Shown here piece by piece: positions 26,113 through 34,998 of a stretch of 64,000 nt of DNA. Origin of the DNA: an uncultured Acidobacteriota bacterium (GTDB lineage Bacteria > Acidobacteriota > Terriglobia > Bryobacterales > Bryobacteraceae). The number at the start of each line of letters is the position of its first letter. The stretch's first letter is position 1. The stretch lies in contig CADEFM010000001.1 in NCBI GenBank assembly GCA_902826605.1, positions 248,001 to 312,000 on the forward strand, given 5' to 3'. The position numbers were made by a program, and so were the translations under genes. The notes under the pieces were generated by a model that was given only the letters and a program-made list of their open reading frames with translations, made no database searches and was not told the origin of the DNA.

Positions 26113-27696
26113 GTGGATCGGACCACCAGTACGGCCCGGATCGCCGCCGGCATTTTCGGGTGTGTCTTTGCGTTTCTGTTCTGGTTTCAGGGCAACCGTT
26201 TCGTTCTCACCAACGATGAAGGTATTTTGCTCGAGCCGGCGCGCCAGATGGCTGCGGGTGCGCGGCCTTACGTGGATTTCTTTGGCTACATGAGTCCAGG
26301 GAGTTATTGGATTCAAGCGGCGCTATTCAAGCTCTTGGGAGTGTCGCTGTGGGTGGGACGGTTGCCTGTCTTGCTGGGAATGTCTCTGCAGTGTGCGCTC
26401 GTGTTCTGGCTCACGGCACGCCTGGCGTCCCGGCGCGCGGCGTGGGCGGTGACGGTCGTTTTCCTAGGCTTTCAAATAGCCGATCCTTCCCTGTTGACAG
26501 CGCAGCACCGCTGGGATAGCGCGGCGCTCGCACTCGCGGGCCTGAGTTTGGCCGTGGCTGCCGAAGAGGGAGTTTCGTGGGGAGCATGGGCAGTCAGCGG
26601 TGCGCTATTAGCCGCCGCGGCCTGGTGCACGCCGTCCATGGCATTGGTAGGCGTAGTGGAGATCGCGTGGCTGCTGGCCTCTGCGCAGCGCAGAGGGAAA
26701 TGTGTGCCGGTCCTGTGCGGGATGGCTGTGGTGACGGCGTTGGCCATTGCGGCGCTGGCGGCTGCCGGAAGCCTGCATCCGTTTCTGGAACAAATGCTGT
26801 GGTTGCGAAAAAACTACGCCACCGTCAACGTGATGTCATATGGATCCGTAATCGGGGGGTACGCCGCGCTGTTTGTGGGAACTTCCGGAGCGGAAGCCGC
26901 GCTGCGCGGACTATTGGTTGTTTGTTTGGCTCTGCCTGCCATTTTGGCCCCGCTGGGCTTCCTTTTGTGGGGGTGGTTGTTCGGACATAGCGCCGTGCCT
27001 GCGGAGTTGAAACCGGCGGCTTTATTGTTGTTGCCCGCTGCGGTGGCGATCGCCGTCAGCGCTTTTCCGCGCGCCGACGTCACGCACTTGGCCTTTGTCG
27101 CGGCGCTTCCGTACGTTCTGGTGGCCGCGGGATTTGCGCGCGTATTGAGCCTTCGCGCGGGAGCCATCGTTGCATTCACCGCGATCCCTTTTGCGATTTT
27201 GTTCTCGCTGAACAGTCTGGGCAGCTGGTTTGCCACGCTGCCCCTGCAAACCGCGGTGGGACGAATCCGCGTGGAACCCCGGCTCGCGCCAGAAGTGGCA
27301 AAACTGGTGGCGGCCGTAGGTCCAGGACAGACTCTCTACATCCACCCGTACATGCCCGTGAACTATTTTGTGACGCAGGCGGAAAATCCCACACGTTTTT
27401 CGTTCCTCGCGCCAGGGATGATGACACGCGGCGAGGAAGCTCAGGCGCTTAGGCAATTGGAGGCACGTGCGCCTGAGTGGGTGCTCTATATGACGTTGAC
27501 GCGCGATGAATTTCTGCGCGTATTCCCTAACGCGGGAGGCTTGCAGAACCGCTTCAGCGCGCTGGAGAAATGGCTGGAGAAAAACTATACGCCCGTCGAG
27601 GGTGCTGGCGCGGTGAACATCGGCGGCTACCGGTTGATGCGGCGATCGGACCAGGCCGGCGGCCGGCCCGTGATAGCGCGGGTCTCTCGGAGATGA
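26113..27696 (+). CDS. Polytopic GT-C-like glycosyltransferase (PMT/ArnT class)
   Basis: A 527-residue membrane protein starting with GTG. It has about ten to twelve hydrophobic segments and then a soluble C-terminal domain of about 130 residues. The first outside loop carries LTNDEGILLEPARQMAAGARPYVDF; the DE pair is the acidic catalytic site expected for lipid-linked-sugar transferases of the GT39/ArnT group, and the following FGYMSPGSYW and LFKLLGVS are common in this class. It is the third gene of the cluster and ends with a four-base overlap (ATGA) with the next. The acceptor, protein, lipid or polysaccharide, cannot be told. Confidence 0.82.
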   Translation: MDRTTSTARIAAGIFGCVFAFLFWFQGNRFVLTNDEGILLEPARQMAAGARPYVDFFGYMSPGSYWIQAALFKLLGVSLWVGRLPVLLGMSLQCALVFWLTARLASRRAAWAVTVVFLGFQIADPSLLTAQHRWDSAALALAGLSLAVAAEEGVSWGAWAVSGALLAAAAWCTPSMALVGVVEIAWLLASAQRRGKCVPVLCGMAVVTALAIAALAAAGSLHPFLEQMLWLRKNYATVNVMSYGSVIGGYAALFVGTSGAEAALRGLLVVCLALPAILAPLGFLLWGWLFGHSAVPAELKPAALLLLPAAVAIAVSAFPRADVTHLAFVAALPYVLVAAGFARVLSLRAGAIVAFTAIPFAILFSLNSLGSWFATLPLQTAVGRIRVEPRLAPEVAKLVAAVGPGQTLYIHPYMPVNYFVTQAENPTRFSFLAPGMMTRGEEAQALRQLEARAPEWVLYMTLTRDEFLRVFPNAGGLQNRFSALEKWLEKNYTPVEGAGAVNIGGYRLMRRSDQAGGRPVIARVSRR

Positions 27697-29357
27697 CCGT
27701 GGCGCCAGAAACCGCTGTGCCGCAGATTCAGCCGGACCTCGAACTGCCGCGTGCTCGGGCACCATACAATCGCGCGAGGATTCCCGCCTATCTTCCCTTG
27801 CTGCTCTCTCTGCCTGCGCTCATCCCGCTGCTGTGGGCATGGATCGCGGCACGCGCGAACGGCATGATTTTTACCGGATTCATCTCCTACGACTTGCCGT
27901 ACTACCTGGCAAACGCGCGTCAGCATTTCGCGCGCGGCTTTGAACCCACGTTTAGCAACCCATACGCGCCGTACGGCAGCCCAGCAATCTATTTTCAACC
28001 GCAAACGTTCCTGTTGGCCTTGCTCGATCGCCTTGGTTTCGGTCCGGCTCTCGCACTAAACCTATTCGGCCTCGCGGCGATGGCGTTCGCGTCCATCGTC
28101 GCGGCGCGGCTCTACGAAGAAGTAGTGGGGTGGGAAACTACGGCCCAGAAACTCGGGTTTCTATGTTTTTTCTGGGGCGGGGGAGTGCTGGCACTGGCGG
28201 GCGTTCTGTTTGGTTCTTTCACTGGAGTGCCGGTGGCGAAAGCAACCGTCCTTTTCGACGCGGGCGATGGGTGGTGGATGTTCAACTTCGGGCGAAATCT
28301 CGTCTACCCATTCGAAGCGTATTATCACGGTGTGTTTTTGCTCACGCTGCTGATGCTGATTCGGAAGCGGCACGCGCGGGCGCTGGCCTTGACCGTGCTT
28401 ATGGCTATCAGTCATCCGTTCACCGGGTTGAGCTTGGGTCTTATTGTCGCGGCATTCAGTTTGATCGAAGCAGTGTTCACTACCCGCGAAGGCTGGTGGA
28501 AGCTCACGGCGGGCGCGGCGGCTGTGGTGGCGGGCCATGCGGCTTACTATCTGGTCTTCCTAAACCGCTTTGCCGATCACCGGGCTCTGCAGCAACAGTG
28601 GGAATTGGACTGGCCCTACCTGGCATGGACCTTCGGACCAGCGGTCTATCTGGTGGGGTTCCTTGCTTTCCTGCGCTTGAGCCGTTGGGAATCCGTCAAA
28701 GTTGCGCTTGCGGATTCAAGCATGCGTTTGTTTCTAGTGTGCTTCGCGGTGATTTTTGGATTGTCGCATCACGACGCGTTCATGAAGTCACGGCAGCCGC
28801 TCCATTTCGCTCATGGTTACGACTGGATCGCGCTGTTCTTTATCGCGTTACCTCTGTTGATCCGGCTGCTGGAGCGTTTGCTCGCGATTTCAAGATCCAT
28901 CCCGCGTATGACGGCAGTCTTGGCGTTCCTATTGATAACGCTCTCCGACAACCTGTTATGGTTTTCCTCCTTCCGGGATCCGCAAGTCCAGCGGCACGCC
29001 ATCGTGCTGACGCGCGATCAGGACGAGATGATGCGCTGGCTCCGGCGCAACGATCTGGCCGGTGCCGTCGTGTTCAGCGAAGACGACGGGATCGGATACC
29101 TGGTTCCCACCTATACCGCCATGCGTTCTCACTATGGACACACACACAATACTCCCCATGCGGCGGATCGCAAACGAGAAGTTGCTGAACTATTTCGCCG
29201 CGGTGAAACGGTTCAAGTCGCTGGAGCCGCCTACTACATTCCATTGCGCGGAACGCCATGGACGCCGCCCGGAGGAGCACGCAAAGTCTACTCGAATGGG
29301 ACTTACATCGTCTGGCTGAACCTGCCCGAGGGTAGTCAAACCGCCTCCGTACGCTAA
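27693..29357 (+). CDS. Polytopic membrane protein, probable GT-C-type transferase
   Basis: A 554-residue membrane protein. The start is the ATG at 27693, which overlaps the previous stop by four bases. A short soluble N-terminus precedes about ten to twelve hydrophobic helices. The first outside loop reads ISYDLPYYLANARQHF, the second carries PYAPYG and YFQPQTFLLAL, and a soluble C-terminal domain (from about residue 445) follows the last helix. The plan is GT-C-like, but the acidic pair typical of GT39 is less clear (YD), so the assignment is by topology and context. It is the fourth gene of the cluster. Confidence 0.72.
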   Translation: MTVAPETAVPQIQPDLELPRARAPYNRARIPAYLPLLLSLPALIPLLWAWIAARANGMIFTGFISYDLPYYLANARQHFARGFEPTFSNPYAPYGSPAIYFQPQTFLLALLDRLGFGPALALNLFGLAAMAFASIVAARLYEEVVGWETTAQKLGFLCFFWGGGVLALAGVLFGSFTGVPVAKATVLFDAGDGWWMFNFGRNLVYPFEAYYHGVFLLTLLMLIRKRHARALALTVLMAISHPFTGLSLGLIVAAFSLIEAVFTTREGWWKLTAGAAAVVAGHAAYYLVFLNRFADHRALQQQWELDWPYLAWTFGPAVYLVGFLAFLRLSRWESVKVALADSSMRLFLVCFAVIFGLSHHDAFMKSRQPLHFAHGYDWIALFFIALPLLIRLLERLLAISRSIPRMTAVLAFLLITLSDNLLWFSSFRDPQVQRHAIVLTRDQDEMMRWLRRNDLAGAVVFSEDDGIGYLVPTYTAMRSHYGHTHNTPHAADRKREVAELFRRGETVQVAGAAYYIPLRGTPWTPPGGARKVYSNGTYIVWLNLPEGSQTASVR

Positions 29358-29389
29358 GCTCGGCGTGCGGTGAGTCTACAATAGCGTTC

Positions 29390-29950
29390 ATGCGCATCCT
29401 CACTTCTCTTTGCACGATCGTACTTGCGAGCTGCGGCTCGGTATTCGCAGCCGGCCCACTGGCGGATGTTTTCGACGGCCAGCTTAAGAGCGTGGAAAAC
29501 GATCTCATCCCGCTGATGGAAGCCATGCCGGCCGAAAGGTATGTTTTCGCGCCCACCAGTGGCGAATTCAAAGGCGTTCGCACATTCGGCGCGCAGGCCA
29601 AGCACATCGCGACTGTTATTTACCAAGTAAGCGCCGTCATGCGCGCGGAGAAGGCTCCGGTGGACATCGGCGCAAACGATGACGGCCCGGCCGCGCTGAA
29701 GACCAAGGCCGAAATCATGAACTACGTGAAAGGGTCCCTGGCTTATGGGCATAAAGCGCTGGCTGGCTTGAATGAGAAAAATCAGATGGACTCATTGAAT
29801 GTCTTCGGTTCAATGTCCCGCATCGGGGCGGCCAGTATGCTGGCGTGGCACAGTTTCGATCATTACGGACAGATGGTGATCTATGCGCGGATGAACGGTG
29901 TGGTGCCGCCCGCCAGTCTTCCTCGCCCAGCGGCTCCTTCGAAGAAATAG
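29390..29950 (+). CDS. Exported DinB-like four-helix protein
   Basis: A 186-residue protein with a signal peptide ending at about residue 21 (VFAAG). The rest is a DinB/DUF664-type four-helix bundle, with candidate metal histidines in FGAQAKHIATVIY, AYGHKALAG and WHSFDHYGQMVIYARMNG. DinB proteins often act as thiol transferases or metal-binding enzymes in the cytoplasm, but exported versions with unknown substrate are common in Acidobacteriota. It lies inside the glycosylation cluster, 32 bases after the previous gene and 8 bases before the next. The position looks incidental, but the tight spacing suggests cotranscription. Confidence 0.82.
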   Translation: MRILTSLCTIVLASCGSVFAAGPLADVFDGQLKSVENDLIPLMEAMPAERYVFAPTSGEFKGVRTFGAQAKHIATVIYQVSAVMRAEKAPVDIGANDDGPAALKTKAEIMNYVKGSLAYGHKALAGLNEKNQMDSLNVFGSMSRIGAASMLAWHSFDHYGQMVIYARMNGVVPPASLPRPAAPSKK

Positions 29951-29958
29951 CTAGGCAC

Positions 29959-31890
29959 GTGAGGTTTACTTTGCCTCCACCGGGAAAGCACGCGAAAGCG
30001 GGGCGCTGGTTTGATGCCCTGCTGCTAAGTCTGCTGGTAGTCGCCTTCGCCATTGTGACGCGGCGCATGGCGGGTCTGTTTTTCAGTGGCGACGATCTGA
30101 TGAACATGCACGCCGCGTGGAGCGCGGATTTCGGCGAACTGCTGCGTGCGCAGTTCATCCCTTGGCTTCCCGTGTATCGTCCCCTGGGGCAACTGATTCA
30201 CCGGTTAATTTACGCCAACTACGATTTCAACCCCGTGCCACTTTATCTGCTGCATTGGCTGCTGCAGGTGCTGAACGTGGTCGTGGCGTACCGGTTTTGC
30301 CGGGTGCTGGGTTTGCCGCTTCCTGCCGCGCTTGTGGCGCTGAGCGTTACTGTCCTGCACGGCGCGTATCGGGAACTGTACACGAATGCCGGAACGATCT
30401 TTGACCAACTATGGTTCTTGTTCGCGGCGCTGGCGGTGATGCAGTACGCTCGGATGCGGCGGGATGGTTGGCGTTGGTGGGCGGGGTTGGCGGTAACGGG
30501 CGCACTGTGCATGCTGGCGATGAACTCAAAGGAAGGCGCCATCACGATTCCCGTTGTGCTTTTGGCGTACGAGTGCATTTACGTGGCTCCAGGCCTGTGG
30601 TGGCGTGACCGGAAGAACGGCCGAACCAGCGATGCAAAATCCGGCCGGAGGACCTGGTTGGTCCGCGCGTTGACGGCCTTTGTCGTATTAGGAGCATTGT
30701 CCGCCGCCTTCTATTTCGGACGAGTGCAACGCACCTTGGATTTTTTCGACAACCCCGCGTACCGGCCGGAGTTTAGCTTTATCCATTGGCTGGACCGCGT
30801 GGCCAGCTACCTGGGCATGGAAGTGTACCAGGCGGTCGACTTCACGCCACTGGCCACCGCGCTGGTGTTGGCGGCAACGCTCCTTGCGGCTGTCTGGCTG
30901 CGCAACCGTTGCATGCTGTTCGGGTGGGTGTTCTTCGTGCTGTCGATCACGCCGGTGGCGTTGATCGGCCTGAAAAGCGGTTACGTTCTATACGTGCCCA
31001 ATCTGGGGCTGAGCCTCTATTGTGGCGCCCTGTTTGACGCTGTCATGGCGCGGGTTGGATGGAAATTTCACACTGCCCGGGCCGGCGCCGCAGCGGCAGT
31101 GATCATCAGCATAGTCTTGTATGTGCATTGGGCCAACTGGCGGCAGATGTTTCCCACGGGAAAATCCGCCCAAGAGATTCTGACTGCCTATCTATCGCGC
31201 GAGTACCCAACACTCCCGCGAGGGTCCCGGATTCTGCTGGCGAGCGATCATTTTGACAAAGAGACCTTTGACGCAATTTTCAACGTGCGATTGTTTTACG
31301 GCGACCGTTCGATCGTGACCCATCGGGTTGAGGGCGCAAGCGAAGGCCAGCGGCCCCCTGCAGATCAACCCTGGCGTTACAATCACGTCTTCACCACGCA
31401 GGAATGGGATTACGCGGAACTGGACAACCGCGATATCGAACGGTCCATCCGTCTCCGTATTCTGGCGAATGCCTCCGTTGGCAGGGATGCGGATTTTTCC
31501 CGCAGGGATCACCGGGCCTACGTGGTTTCGGGAGTCCTCGATCATTCCGGCGCGGACGCAGGCCGGTGGATTGCACCGCAGGCGCGTCTGAAGTTCGACC
31601 TGTATCCCGCGGATGCATCACTGCGGCTCCAGTTCCGTGTTCCGGACGCGGAGACCAGCATCGCGGCGCGGACGCTCTCGGTTCGCGTGAACGGCAAGAA
31701 CGCGGGTTCGCTGGATATACGCAAGGCGGGCCTCTACGAGCCGCTAATTTCCGTGCCTAAGTCGCAGGTAAGCGCGGGGGATTTTACGCTCGTCGATCTT
31801 TCGGTCGACCCGCCTTACGCGAACCATGGTCAATACCTGGGCGTCGTGTTGCTGCGCGCCGCGTTTGAATACGCGCACAGCGGCCGATGA
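29959..31890 (+). CDS. Large polytopic membrane protein, probable GT-C-type transferase
   Basis: A 643-residue membrane protein. The start is a GTG at 29959, just after the DinB stop; a longer frame would run into the DinB gene. It has about eleven hydrophobic segments up to residue 400, then a soluble C-terminal domain of about 240 residues that looks beta-rich. The first outside loop reads FFSGDDLMNMH, with a DD pair in the place of the GT-C catalytic acid, and LPVYRPLGQLIHRLIY follows. The overall form resembles O-mannosyltransferase-like proteins that end in a beta domain. It is the last gene of the cluster and converges on the triple-Rid gene with a 12-base gap. Confidence 0.75.
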   Translation: MRFTLPPPGKHAKAGRWFDALLLSLLVVAFAIVTRRMAGLFFSGDDLMNMHAAWSADFGELLRAQFIPWLPVYRPLGQLIHRLIYANYDFNPVPLYLLHWLLQVLNVVVAYRFCRVLGLPLPAALVALSVTVLHGAYRELYTNAGTIFDQLWFLFAALAVMQYARMRRDGWRWWAGLAVTGALCMLAMNSKEGAITIPVVLLAYECIYVAPGLWWRDRKNGRTSDAKSGRRTWLVRALTAFVVLGALSAAFYFGRVQRTLDFFDNPAYRPEFSFIHWLDRVASYLGMEVYQAVDFTPLATALVLAATLLAAVWLRNRCMLFGWVFFVLSITPVALIGLKSGYVLYVPNLGLSLYCGALFDAVMARVGWKFHTARAGAAAAVIISIVLYVHWANWRQMFPTGKSAQEILTAYLSREYPTLPRGSRILLASDHFDKETFDAIFNVRLFYGDRSIVTHRVEGASEGQRPPADQPWRYNHVFTTQEWDYAELDNRDIERSIRLRILANASVGRDADFSRRDHRAYVVSGVLDHSGADAGRWIAPQARLKFDLYPADASLRLQFRVPDAETSIAARTLSVRVNGKNAGSLDIRKAGLYEPLISVPKSQVSAGDFTLVDLSVDPPYANHGQYLGVVLLRAAFEYAHSGR

Positions 31891-31902
31891 TGAGCCGTTC
31901 GG

Positions 31903-32955
31903 TCAGTGTGCCGCTGCAATCAGTTCGATGGCCGCTGTCGCGTCGGTGGAGGGAAGGCCTTCTGCGATCAGCGTGCTACCCGCTACCGGCCGTGAGCGTT
32001 CGAAGAATGCTCCGTGCAGTTCCGCGATCTGCGAGTTCATGGGGCGCGTCAGGCCGAACACGCCCAACCACAGCGTGTCTTTGAGAGACGTCCCCAGCGG
32101 TTCGATGGAACGGCCCAGGCGTTGAAAGGCTAAGCGCACGTCCGCTTCCTGGTCGCGAAACACAAGTCTGGCTCCTGTGAGCACGATCTTGGGCGCCGTG
32201 ATCACGGCGATGTCTGAAGTAGACGCTGTCGCGTAGCCCGCTGGAAGGCGTCCCACGGCTTCGCACCCGGCGTATCTCTCCACGGCCTGCCGCTGGGTCT
32301 GCACATACACCGCAGGGGCCGCCGGAAACGCCGCGCCCAGAGCAGTGCGTAAAGTGGACAGATCGTCGAGTGAACTCAAGAAACAGGTGAGGCGGATCAC
32401 TTCCACTCCCGCCGCCCGTTTTTTCAATTCTTCCACGGCGCTCGCGGGATCGGGCGACGCGGCGGCGGCGATGAACGCCAGACCGTTGGGATTCACAGGC
32501 CGGCGCTCCGATGAGGTAGATTCAATCACTACCTGCGCGCCTACCATGGGCAAACTACCTACCTGGATGGTGCTGACGGCGGGAATCGGCTGCTTGTCTT
32601 CGCTGAATTCTTCGCTGACGATGGCTCCAACGCGGCGGAGATCGCCGGAGCCTGCCACAAAGGCGCGCAGCTTCAAGATGGTGGCACCTCGGCTATCGCG
32701 CCGCAAAGCTTTGATGGCGTCGCGCACCTGCTGCGATAACAAGCCCTTGGCCGAAAGCGGTGATACTTGAAAAGACAGCCGGGCAGTCTCTGCCGCCACT
32801 GCGTCGGGTGGGTCGGGGAGAGGCTCCAGGACTTGGGTGGGAGGTTCCTTGTCTTTCTTGCGGCGCTGCGCACTCACGTCGAACGCGCACGCCACCACAA
32901 TCGCGATGGCAATAAACAATCGAAATCTCACGACAGTCAAACCGAATTTTATCAC
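31903..32955 (-). CDS. Secreted protein with three Rid-like (YjgF/RidA) domains
   Basis: A 350-residue exported protein with a signal peptide (residues 1-29) and a basic, proline-rich linker. Three consecutive segments resemble Rid folds. The first (about 60-150) has KLRAFVAGSGDLRRVGAIV and VGSLPMVGAQVVIES; the second (about 165-265) has VIRLTCFLSSLDDLSTLR and the CEAVGRLP turn; the third (about 270-350) has DTLWLGVFGLTR, GSTLIAEGLP and a terminal IELIAA, which match the RidA C-terminal pattern. The arginine that binds carboxylates in active RidA is not clearly kept. RidA deaminates reactive imines in the cytoplasm, so an exported triple form suggests another job. The assignment of the middle copy is weakest. 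Confidence 0.65.
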   Translation of the reverse strand: MIKFGLTVVRFRLFIAIAIVVACAFDVSAQRRKKDKEPPTQVLEPLPDPPDAVAAETARLSFQVSPLSAKGLLSQQVRDAIKALRRDSRGATILKLRAFVAGSGDLRRVGAIVSEEFSEDKQPIPAVSTIQVGSLPMVGAQVVIESTSSERRPVNPNGLAFIAAAASPDPASAVEELKKRAAGVEVIRLTCFLSSLDDLSTLRTALGAAFPAAPAVYVQTQRQAVERYAGCEAVGRLPAGYATASTSDIAVITAPKIVLTGARLVFRDQEADVRLAFQRLGRSIEPLGTSLKDTLWLGVFGLTRPMNSQIAELHGAFFERSRPVAGSTLIAEGLPSTDATAAIELIAAAH

Positions 32956-33180
32956 CTGTCGATGCCGTGGTTTCCGGTAGTGTCCTAACAGGTGCCTTGG
33001 TCTCCTCGCTCAATAATTCCCAGGTGTTGGTATCCCAGACCGTGGGAATCGTACCGAGCTCAAGGTTTGCCTGATTAATAAGCCGCTTGAGCGCTTTTAA
33101 ATCGCGCTAGTATTGCTTCGCCAGGGCCTAACAATAACGGCAACCACTTGCAAGAGCAAGAACCAAAATGCAAGTCGGAA

Positions 33181-33654
33181 TCACTGGCGTCTGCGAAACT
33201 CTTCGACGTAGGAAGCCTGTCCGTCCAACCTTATGATCATGCGCTTTCCAAGTATGACCAGCTTGCGATTATCGGGGGAAAGGAACAGGGTCAGTGTCAC
33301 CGACCCGGCAACGTCGCATGGCAACGCAAGCATATTGTGGAACGCCTGGTGGCCGACTTCGAAGTCGCCGTCGAGGATTTTTACAGGGAGTTCTCCGACG
33401 TCTCCTGTGACCGATCCTTCCGCTACCGCAATGATGACGTTTTGAACCAAGCCGATTCCGTCGTCTATGCCCGGCTGACCGGCGCTCTGATGAACATAGG
33501 CGGGCCGAAGAGCGATTTCCACGGTGCGATCCAAGTGCGAAATCTCCGCCACTACGGAATCGTGGAGTTCGATTGCTGCATTTAACTTGTCGGACACACC
33601 CAAATAGTACCCTTTTCCCGAACACAGTTCGATCAACGCACCTTTAGGAGACAC
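33181..33654 (-). CDS. Unknown protein with GTG start inside a palindrome
   Basis: A 157-residue protein that I do not recognise. It is soluble and valine/isoleucine-rich, with beta-type alternation (for example IELHDSVVAEISHLDRTVEIALRP and VQNVIIAVAEGSV), and has no signal peptide. The frame opens with GTG at 33654, which lies within the 25-base palindrome, and no ribosome site precedes it, so the start is doubtful and may have been displaced by the repeat. The upstream gene on the same strand is the 103-residue orphan. The frame is probably real because of its length and composition. Confidence 0.5.
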   Translation of the reverse strand: MSPKGALIELCSGKGYYLGVSDKLNAAIELHDSVVAEISHLDRTVEIALRPAYVHQSAGQPGIDDGIGLVQNVIIAVAEGSVTGDVGELPVKILDGDFEVGHQAFHNMLALPCDVAGSVTLTLFLSPDNRKLVILGKRMIIRLDGQASYVEEFRRRQ

Positions 33655-33672
33655 TACCCCGGGTAGTGTCTC
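33648..33672. repeat. Perfect 12-bp-arm palindrome between two orphan genes
   Basis: GAGACACTACCC and GGGTAGTGTCTC flank a single C. The palindrome covers the GTG start of the gene at 33181-33654 and ends at the stop codon of the gene at 33671-33982. It shares the core GGTAGTG-[TG]-CTCAG-[TC]-TTGA with the inverted repeat at 51562-51611. It lacks a T-run, so it is not a typical terminator. Confidence 0.85.
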
Positions 33673-33982
33673 AGTTTGATTTTTTCGGACGCTTTCTTAT
33701 TTGGGTCCAGTATTCATCGCTCACCTCGGCGTCGATCTCCGGGGCAATGTTTGTAGCGTAAAGGGCATCGTGGCCATCTCTTCGCGGGCCTGAGATCCAG
33801 TACTCATCGCCAGTTTCGACATCATAATAGTTTGCCTTGAATCCCTGAGTCTTTCTAAACTCCTGACCGCGATAGTAAATCGTAGCTAGGGTCTTGGAAT
33901 ATGTTATGCGTACGATCCTCGCAGGGCCGATAAGATTGCCCGCTTTGCGTTCGATATACATGATCCTTGTTTTGTGGCCCAT
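33671..33982 (-). CDS. Small conserved protein of unknown function (103 residues)
   Basis: A soluble protein of 103 residues, basic at both ends. It has the characteristic pieces MGHKTRIMYIE at the N-terminus, GPARIVRITYSKT, IYYRGQEF, GFKANYYDVETGDEYWISGPRRDG and a closing EYWTQIRKRPK. I recall this small family as sometimes annotated as a deoxyxylulose-phosphate synthase, which it cannot be, because that enzyme is six times longer. Its real role is unknown; it occurs as scattered single genes. It stands just upstream of the orphan gene on the same strand, with the palindrome between them. Confidence 0.75.
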   Translation of the reverse strand: MGHKTRIMYIERKAGNLIGPARIVRITYSKTLATIYYRGQEFRKTQGFKANYYDVETGDEYWISGPRRDGHDALYATNIAPEIDAEVSDEYWTQIRKRPKKSN

Positions 33983-34113
33983 ACCCCTTCAGTTTGCCAA
34001 ATTTGCGATTTCTTCGAACGACGACACGATTGGGACACCTGCAAGCCGCGCGCGTGTCATACTAAAAATATCTTTGAAGAAAGCCGGGCCGCTCGCAAGC
34101 CCGCCCCAGTATC

Positions 34114-34998
34114 ATGTATCTGTCTGACGAATTCCACCTAAAAACCGGATTGGCTGAGATGTTAAAAGGTGGCGTCATCATGGACGTCACCAACGTGGAG
34201 CAGGCCAAGATCGCCGAAAATGCAGGCGCGACCGCTGTAATGGCGCTGGAGCGCGTTCCCTCCGATATCCGCAAGGACGGCGGCGTGGCGCGTATGGCCT
34301 CCATCCGCATCATTCGGGAAATCATGGATACCGTGTCTATTCCAGTGATGGCCAAGGCGCGCATCGGTCATTTTACGGAAGCGCGGGTGCTGGAAGCGCT
34401 GGGCGTGGATTATATCGACGAGAGCGAAGTGCTCACGCCCGCCGACGAGGAGCATCATATCGACAAAAGGGGTTTTAGAATCCCATTTGTATGCGGCGCG
34501 CGTAATCTAGGCGAAGCGCTGCGGCGCATCGCGGAAGGCGCTGCCATGATTCGCACCAAGGGCGAAGCTGGCTCCGGCAACATCGTGGAAGCGGTGCGGC
34601 ATATACGGACCATCGTCAAGGAAATGAAGCACCTTACCATCCTGGGCAAGGAAGAGCTGGTGCATGAGGCCAAGAATCTGGGCGCTCCGCTGGAACTGGT
34701 GGAGTGGGTGGCCGCCAACGGCAAATTGCCCGTGCCAAACTTCTCCGCCGGCGGGATCGCGACGCCCTCTGACGCGGCGCTGGTCATGCAACTGGGTGCG
34801 GAAGCCGTCTTTGTGGGCAGCGGTATTTTCAAATCCGCGGATCCCGAAGCACGCGCGAAAGCCATGGTGAAAGCTGCCACGTACTACAACGATCCGCAAA
34901 AACTGCTGGAAGCGAGCGAAGAACTCGGCGAAGCGATGCGCGGGTTGGATGTTTCCAAAATCCCGGAAGGCGAGCTGCTACAAACGCGGGGTTGGTAA
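34114..34998 (+). CDS. pdxS: Pyridoxal 5'-phosphate synthase, lyase subunit PdxS
   Basis: A 294-residue TIM-barrel protein. It makes PLP from ribose 5-phosphate, glyceraldehyde 3-phosphate and ammonia (the DXP-independent route). The two Schiff-base lysines are visible in VMAKARIGH (Lys81, the canonical number) and in the later segment; the catalytic Asp24 sits in MDVTN. Phosphate-binding loops TKGEAGSGN and FVGSGIFKS are intact. The start ATG gives the standard N-terminus. The pdxT gene overlaps its end, as is usual; PdxS and PdxT form a 24-subunit complex. No vitamin-B6 regulator is visible nearby. Confidence 0.97.
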   Translation: MYLSDEFHLKTGLAEMLKGGVIMDVTNVEQAKIAENAGATAVMALERVPSDIRKDGGVARMASIRIIREIMDTVSIPVMAKARIGHFTEARVLEALGVDYIDESEVLTPADEEHHIDKRGFRIPFVCGARNLGEALRRIAEGAAMIRTKGEAGSGNIVEAVRHIRTIVKEMKHLTILGKEELVHEAKNLGAPLELVEWVAANGKLPVPNFSAGGIATPSDAALVMQLGAEAVFVGSGIFKSADPEARAKAMVKAATYYNDPQKLLEASEELGEAMRGLDVSKIPEGELLQTRGW

